This document shows, one piece after another, positions 61,330-64,000 of a stretch of DNA of 64,000 nucleotides (positions are counted from its first letter, which is position 1; each line of letters starts with the position of its first letter). The stretch lies in the NCBI RefSeq assembly GCF_007655135.1, contig NC_045128.1:14648230-14712229 (forward strand). Reading direction: 5' to 3'. The position numbers and the translations under genes were made by a program. Below the pieces are notes generated by a model. It had not been told where the DNA came from, did not search any database, and was given only the letters and a program-made list of their open reading frames with translations. The stretch is from Punica granatum (Eukaryota > Streptophyta > Magnoliopsida > Myrtales > Lythraceae).

Positions 61330-61562
61330 CATTACCTCGGCGGAGCGCGGGAGATCAGCTGCTTCAAGCGGGGAAGTGAGTGATGAGCGACCTTCGACTC
61401 ATGGAGTGGAGTTGCCGAGTGGAATGGCGTCGTCGAGGAGTTGAGGCACCGAGCTTCAATGGAGGGGTCGTTGTCGGAGTGGAGTTCTTCGACAGAGGAG
61501 CTGCTGGAGTTCTTCGCTGAGGAGTCGTATGGGTCAGATTTGCAGAGATAGAACGATGGCAC
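61330..61562 (-). other. Exon-like segment inside the PIF-type element
   Basis: An open frame on the minus strand (MPSFYLCKSDPYDSSAKNSS...LISRAPPR) ends at a GT donor (CGCCGAGGTAATG). It is more GC-rich than the rest of the element. It does not match the N-terminus of eIF6 as I know it, so it could be captured 5'UTR plus leader of the eIF6 gene, or another gene. A pair of AAAACCCTAACTTGA repeats (telo-box-like) lies just downstream of the donor, near 61180-61240. Confidence 0.35.
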
Positions 61563-62455
61563 GTTTTGAAATTAATGAACAATGCTAAGGGCATTTTAGT
61601 ATTTTCAGCATCAATTCCGGATCCCCCTTAACTAATCCGGATCTTCACCTGAGGCTTCCTCAATCTGGGTGAAAGCTGGATTATGGGCCCTTTCCGGAAT
61701 AGGTATTCCGCATGACCTGCGAACCAAACGTCGGATTGTGTATTCCGTGCGGAATACGTATTCCGTTCCTGATGAAATCCTGCGAACTAAACATGCCCTA
61801 AAGAAATTTCTTCAAGAACATCTACTACATTGTTCTCAAAGTACAAGTGAACCTCTTTACAAGGCTCATTAACTTCTGCAAGTATATTAAACAACAATCT
61901 TGCATCATTATCACTAGCTAGAAGTTCAAGTCCAATATCCAAATCACTAAAGATTGGATTTTTATAGAAGCAGGCATTGAGTTTGGTCTTATATGTGTTG
62001 CCAAGCATGTCTAAAACCCCTGTAGCAGTGAACTTATTATGTCTTTGTCATTCTTCACTTCCACAACACCACCTTCATATCACAAAATTTTCCCCCATGA
62101 TGCATAACCACATCGACTGTCCTAAACGTGCTTTCACTGCCAAAGACCATAGAAAATCAAAACTTAGAAAACCCCCCTTTTTGTTTTGTTAGCCAAAGCA
62201 ATGTCTTAACTCAGAAAATTCGAAAGCGTAAACAGTAACCAAACTGTAATGCATGTTCCGATCATCAACAAAAATGTCATCTTTTTGCTTAAAACAATAG
62301 CTTGTCACAGTTCGCCAGAGACATACCTTGGCTCGCGGACGAATCTAAAGTCTCCATCCATGATCAAGACGAAACAGATAGAGAGCTCAGAGAGAGCGAA
62401 ATTGATCTTTCTCCAAGAGGAAACAACGTCGCTTAGCTCGCGCTTGGAGGGTGTT

Positions 62456-62512
62456 ATGAGAGAGAGAGATATATATATAAAGTAGAGAGAGAGCAGAGAG
62501 AGAGAGCGGGAG
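62456..62512. repeat. GA-rich low-complexity run
   Basis: Interrupted (GA)n and (TA)n runs in the MULE 5' region. Confidence 0.85.
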
Positions 62513-62679
62513 TTTTGAACTAGAGACGAGAGGGAGTGATAAAAGATGAGACAAAAAAAAAAGAATAAATTAAGGCAATTTCAAATTTGGCAATAAATTG
62601 AACAGTTACATAGAATGACGATATTGATGAATACGATATTTTCCGTCTAGTGTTAACGATAGATTTGACGGAGGGATGG

Positions 62680-62880
62680 ATTTGATGTTACCAATGACCA
62701 AACTGATGTGACGGAGGACCAAATTGATGTGACTAGGGACGAATTTGATGTAAATAGGAATGAACTTGATGTTACTAGAGACGAATTCGATATGCCTAGG
62801 TACGAATTCGATGTGACCAGGGACGAACTTGATGTTACCAGGGACGAATTCGATGTGATCAGGGGCGAATTTAATGTAAT
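62680..62880. repeat. 21-bp minisatellite in the MULE terminal arm
   Basis: About nine units of a 21-bp sequence of the type GACGAATTTGATGTGACTAGG with base changes. The unit length is a multiple of three, so an open frame with a D-V-T-R-D-E-F heptad appears, but this is a by-product of the repeat. The opposite arm (near 55600) has only traces of this repeat. Confidence 0.9.
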
Positions 62881-62954
62881 ATTTTTTTCAGGGACTCAGA
62901 TGATGCAATTTGTGTAAGTCATGGACGAAATTGCCAATTTACTCATTGGACCAG

Positions 62955-63755
62955 ACATCTATTAAGAGACTAACATGAGTTCGTTACCGTATGACAAGGG
63001 AAAACAACCCACGTAGCATCTAGGAAATTGCGACACAAGAGGAGGAGCCTCCAAACCGGGAATAGGGCTCTTATGTTCACCATCGAAGCCAGCCAAAGCA
63101 TGACCACATTATGAAGTGGGAACGACCGCTTTAAATCTGCGGCTGAGCATCCCGCAACCAGCAATCAGATGAATGGATCGCGTAAGTATTATAAAGACAC
63201 TCTTTCCCCCATTCCAGTCAAGTACAGAGTACTAACAGTGCGTCAATCTCAATGATCAGCTTTGAGATATATGAATTGATAGGGACATTTTTTTTTAAAA
63301 TCCTATTAGATCATAAGTATCCGCTCTACTCTACTCGTCTCTCTCATCCCCGTACACCTATCATCACAAACATCCTGCCTCTCCTCATACACCCCGCCCA
63401 TGTAGATAGAGAGGGCTCCGTGCTCGCACCATGATGACGAAATTTGCAAGTTCTCCTACCTTCGCCGATTTTACTTGCTTACTATAGATCAGTTATACGT
63501 TGAGATTAAAGTTTCATAATTTCATTAATATTACTTTCGATCATGCCACACTTGCGGTTTGAGGGGGGCAAAAGAATCGCAGTGGAATTTTTTCCAGTCC
63601 CCGGCCGTGCAGGGGAGGGATCCGGTGATGATCCGGTAACCGGTAACAAAAGAAGCTTCTCTCTCTCTCTGCGTCTCTCTCTTATGCCTGAACAAAAAGT
63701 AATCGGGACATAGAAACTTCACAATCATAACGATTCGGGAGCAAGCAATACAATT

Positions 63756-63757
<2 letters not shown>
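62955..63757. other. Intergenic, nothing recognised
   Basis: No domain or bounded repeat seen. A CT-rich stretch near 63655-63680 precedes the GA run. Confidence 0.4.

Positions 63758-63760
<3 letters not shown>

Positions 63761-63804
<44 letters not shown>
63761..63804. repeat. (AG)n microsatellite
   Basis: A perfect AG run, probably in the 5'UTR or promoter of the gene that starts near 63868. Confidence 0.95.
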
Positions 63805-63807
<3 letters not shown>

Positions 63808-63867
63808 CTCTGCCTCTGTCTGTGTGCTCAACCCAGCCCTCCTCCATTCCCTTCAATTCCATCCGCA

Positions 63868-63960
63868 ATGCGAGCGAGTGCGACTGCTGCTGCGTCTTCC
63901 ATCTTCTTCTTCTCCATCAAGCTCTCTCCTTTCCCTCTGCTCCGCTCTCTGCCACTGTAA
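63868..63960 (+). CDS. Possible first exon of a gene running off the window
   Basis: ATG at 63868 follows a CT-rich, UTR-like leader and gives MRASATAAASSIFFFSIKLS... rich in Ser, Ala and hydrophobic residues, which could be an organelle transit peptide. The frame closes at 63960, but CCACTGTAATCC just before could be a splice donor. No family can be assigned from this short piece. Confidence 0.3.
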   Translation: MRASATAAASSIFFFSIKLSPFPLLRSLPL

Positions 63961-64000
63961 TCCTTCCACTCTCCATCCCTTCTCTCTCTCGGCTCAATTC

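Larger units (their letters stand above)
59353..61801 (-). mobile_element. PIF/Harbinger-type non-autonomous element carrying an eIF6 fragment
   Basis: The element 59356-61798 (2443 bp) starts GGGCACGTTTGGTTCGCAGG and ends in the reverse complement of GGGCATGTTTAGTTCGCAGG (21 of 23 bases match over the TIR). It is flanked by TAA on both sides (59353-59355 and 61799-61801), the 3-bp TSD of PIF/Harbinger elements. It carries no transposase. Inside are an eIF6 exon fragment (60095-60357) and an exon-like stretch near 61330-61562 that ends in a GTAATG donor. Subterminal repeats of the AGAATAGAC(T)GGGA type occur on the left. It sits in the middle of the MULE transposase coding region. Confidence 0.9.
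56258..62190 (-). pseudogene. MULE transposase (mudrA-like), disrupted
   Basis: From the 5' side on the minus strand: MHHGGKF near 62100, a frame change, then LDIGLELLASDNDARLLFNI and NNVVDVLEEIS, the MULE N-terminal domain. The PIF-type insertion interrupts it at 61801/59353. After it come a Glu/Asp/Gln-rich segment, KSIKKIGYKSKGRF, YPCFNPE, a frameshift near 58640, and EFESLEQFKNVVRDL. The transposase core includes RPLIGLDGCFLKGYY (first catalytic Asp), KGFTFISDRQK at an intron (second Asp), and HRYCCRHIFANF. A SWIM-type SIPCEHALAYI and a zinc knuckle CSKCKQVGHKKTSC follow, then RPPPMRPSMMPHPRAP and a stop at 56260-56258. A TAG stop (AF*ACT) and others occur. It is dead, but recently enough to be fully recognisable. 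Confidence 0.88.
55531..62954 (-). mobile_element. Complete Mutator-like element (MULE) with nested PIF element
   Basis: The element proper is 55541-62944 (7404 bp). Its ends, GAGTAAACTGGCAATTTC on the left and GAGTAAATTGGCAATTTC as reverse complement on the right, continue into inverted arms (GACTTAC(G/A)CAAATTGCATC, ATC(T)TGGGTCAC/GAGTCCC-type). It is flanked by ATTGCACCAG (55531-55540) and ATTGGACCAG (62945-62954), a 10-bp TSD with one mismatch, near the 9-bp Mutator norm. It encodes a mudrA-type transposase on the minus strand. That gene is split by a 2443-bp PIF-type insertion (59356-61798), so the original MULE was about 4.96 kb. Confidence 0.92.

Noticed and set aside
62708..62917. Heptad-repeat protein (D-V-T-R-D-E-F)
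   Set aside because: The frame is created by a 21-bp minisatellite in the MULE terminal arm; there is no conserved start context or homology.

Overview
The window is nuclear DNA from a flowering plant, most likely a eudicot. It is AT-rich, its introns have plant-type GT-AG borders, and its genes are plant-specific: a Bet v 1/MLP protein, PDAT1, and the RUB/NEDD8 E1 subunit ECR1. I cannot name the species.

Four intact-looking, intron-containing genes stand out. An MLP-like (Bet v 1 fold) gene lies on + at 2574-4056. A mitochondrial ribosomal protein mL46 gene lies on + at 25485-27623. PDAT1, which transfers acyl groups from phospholipid to diacylglycerol, lies on - at 35855-29318. ECR1, the catalytic subunit of the NEDD8/RUB-activating enzyme, lies on + at 49957-53998. 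For each, the joined exons keep one reading frame from ATG to stop (156, 232, 683 and 448 aa). They are housekeeping or metabolic genes with no evident shared pathway.

The rest is mostly transposons and decayed genes. At 0-5 kb there is a foldback element, an 8-bp-TSD hAT-like element and a duplicated MLP promoter. At 5-20 kb there is non-coding LTR-retrotransposon debris, a broken proteasome beta-3 (PBC1) copy, a LINE tail and a short TRIM-like element. At 21-25 kb there are several MITEs, one ending just upstream of mL46. At 36-45 kb there are diverged AT-rich repeats, a pectinesterase pseudogene, a solo LTR and more MITEs. At 45-49.4 kb there is a decayed PIF/Harbinger transposon carrying transposase and a second ORF, followed directly by a Tourist-like MITE of related ends. 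At 55.5-62.9 kb there is a complete Mutator-like element (MULE) bounded by a nearly perfect 10-bp target duplication. Its transposase gene is split by a 2.4-kb PIF/Harbinger-type element that itself carries a rearranged piece of the translation factor gene eIF6.

The most unusual structure is that three-level nest: eIF6 fragment inside a PIF-type element inside a MULE. The next best is a pair of diverged repeats (about 39.3-40.5 and 42.6-43.7 kb) in which each copy preserves the empty insertion site of the element found in the other. All family assignments come from reading the sequence; no database search was run.
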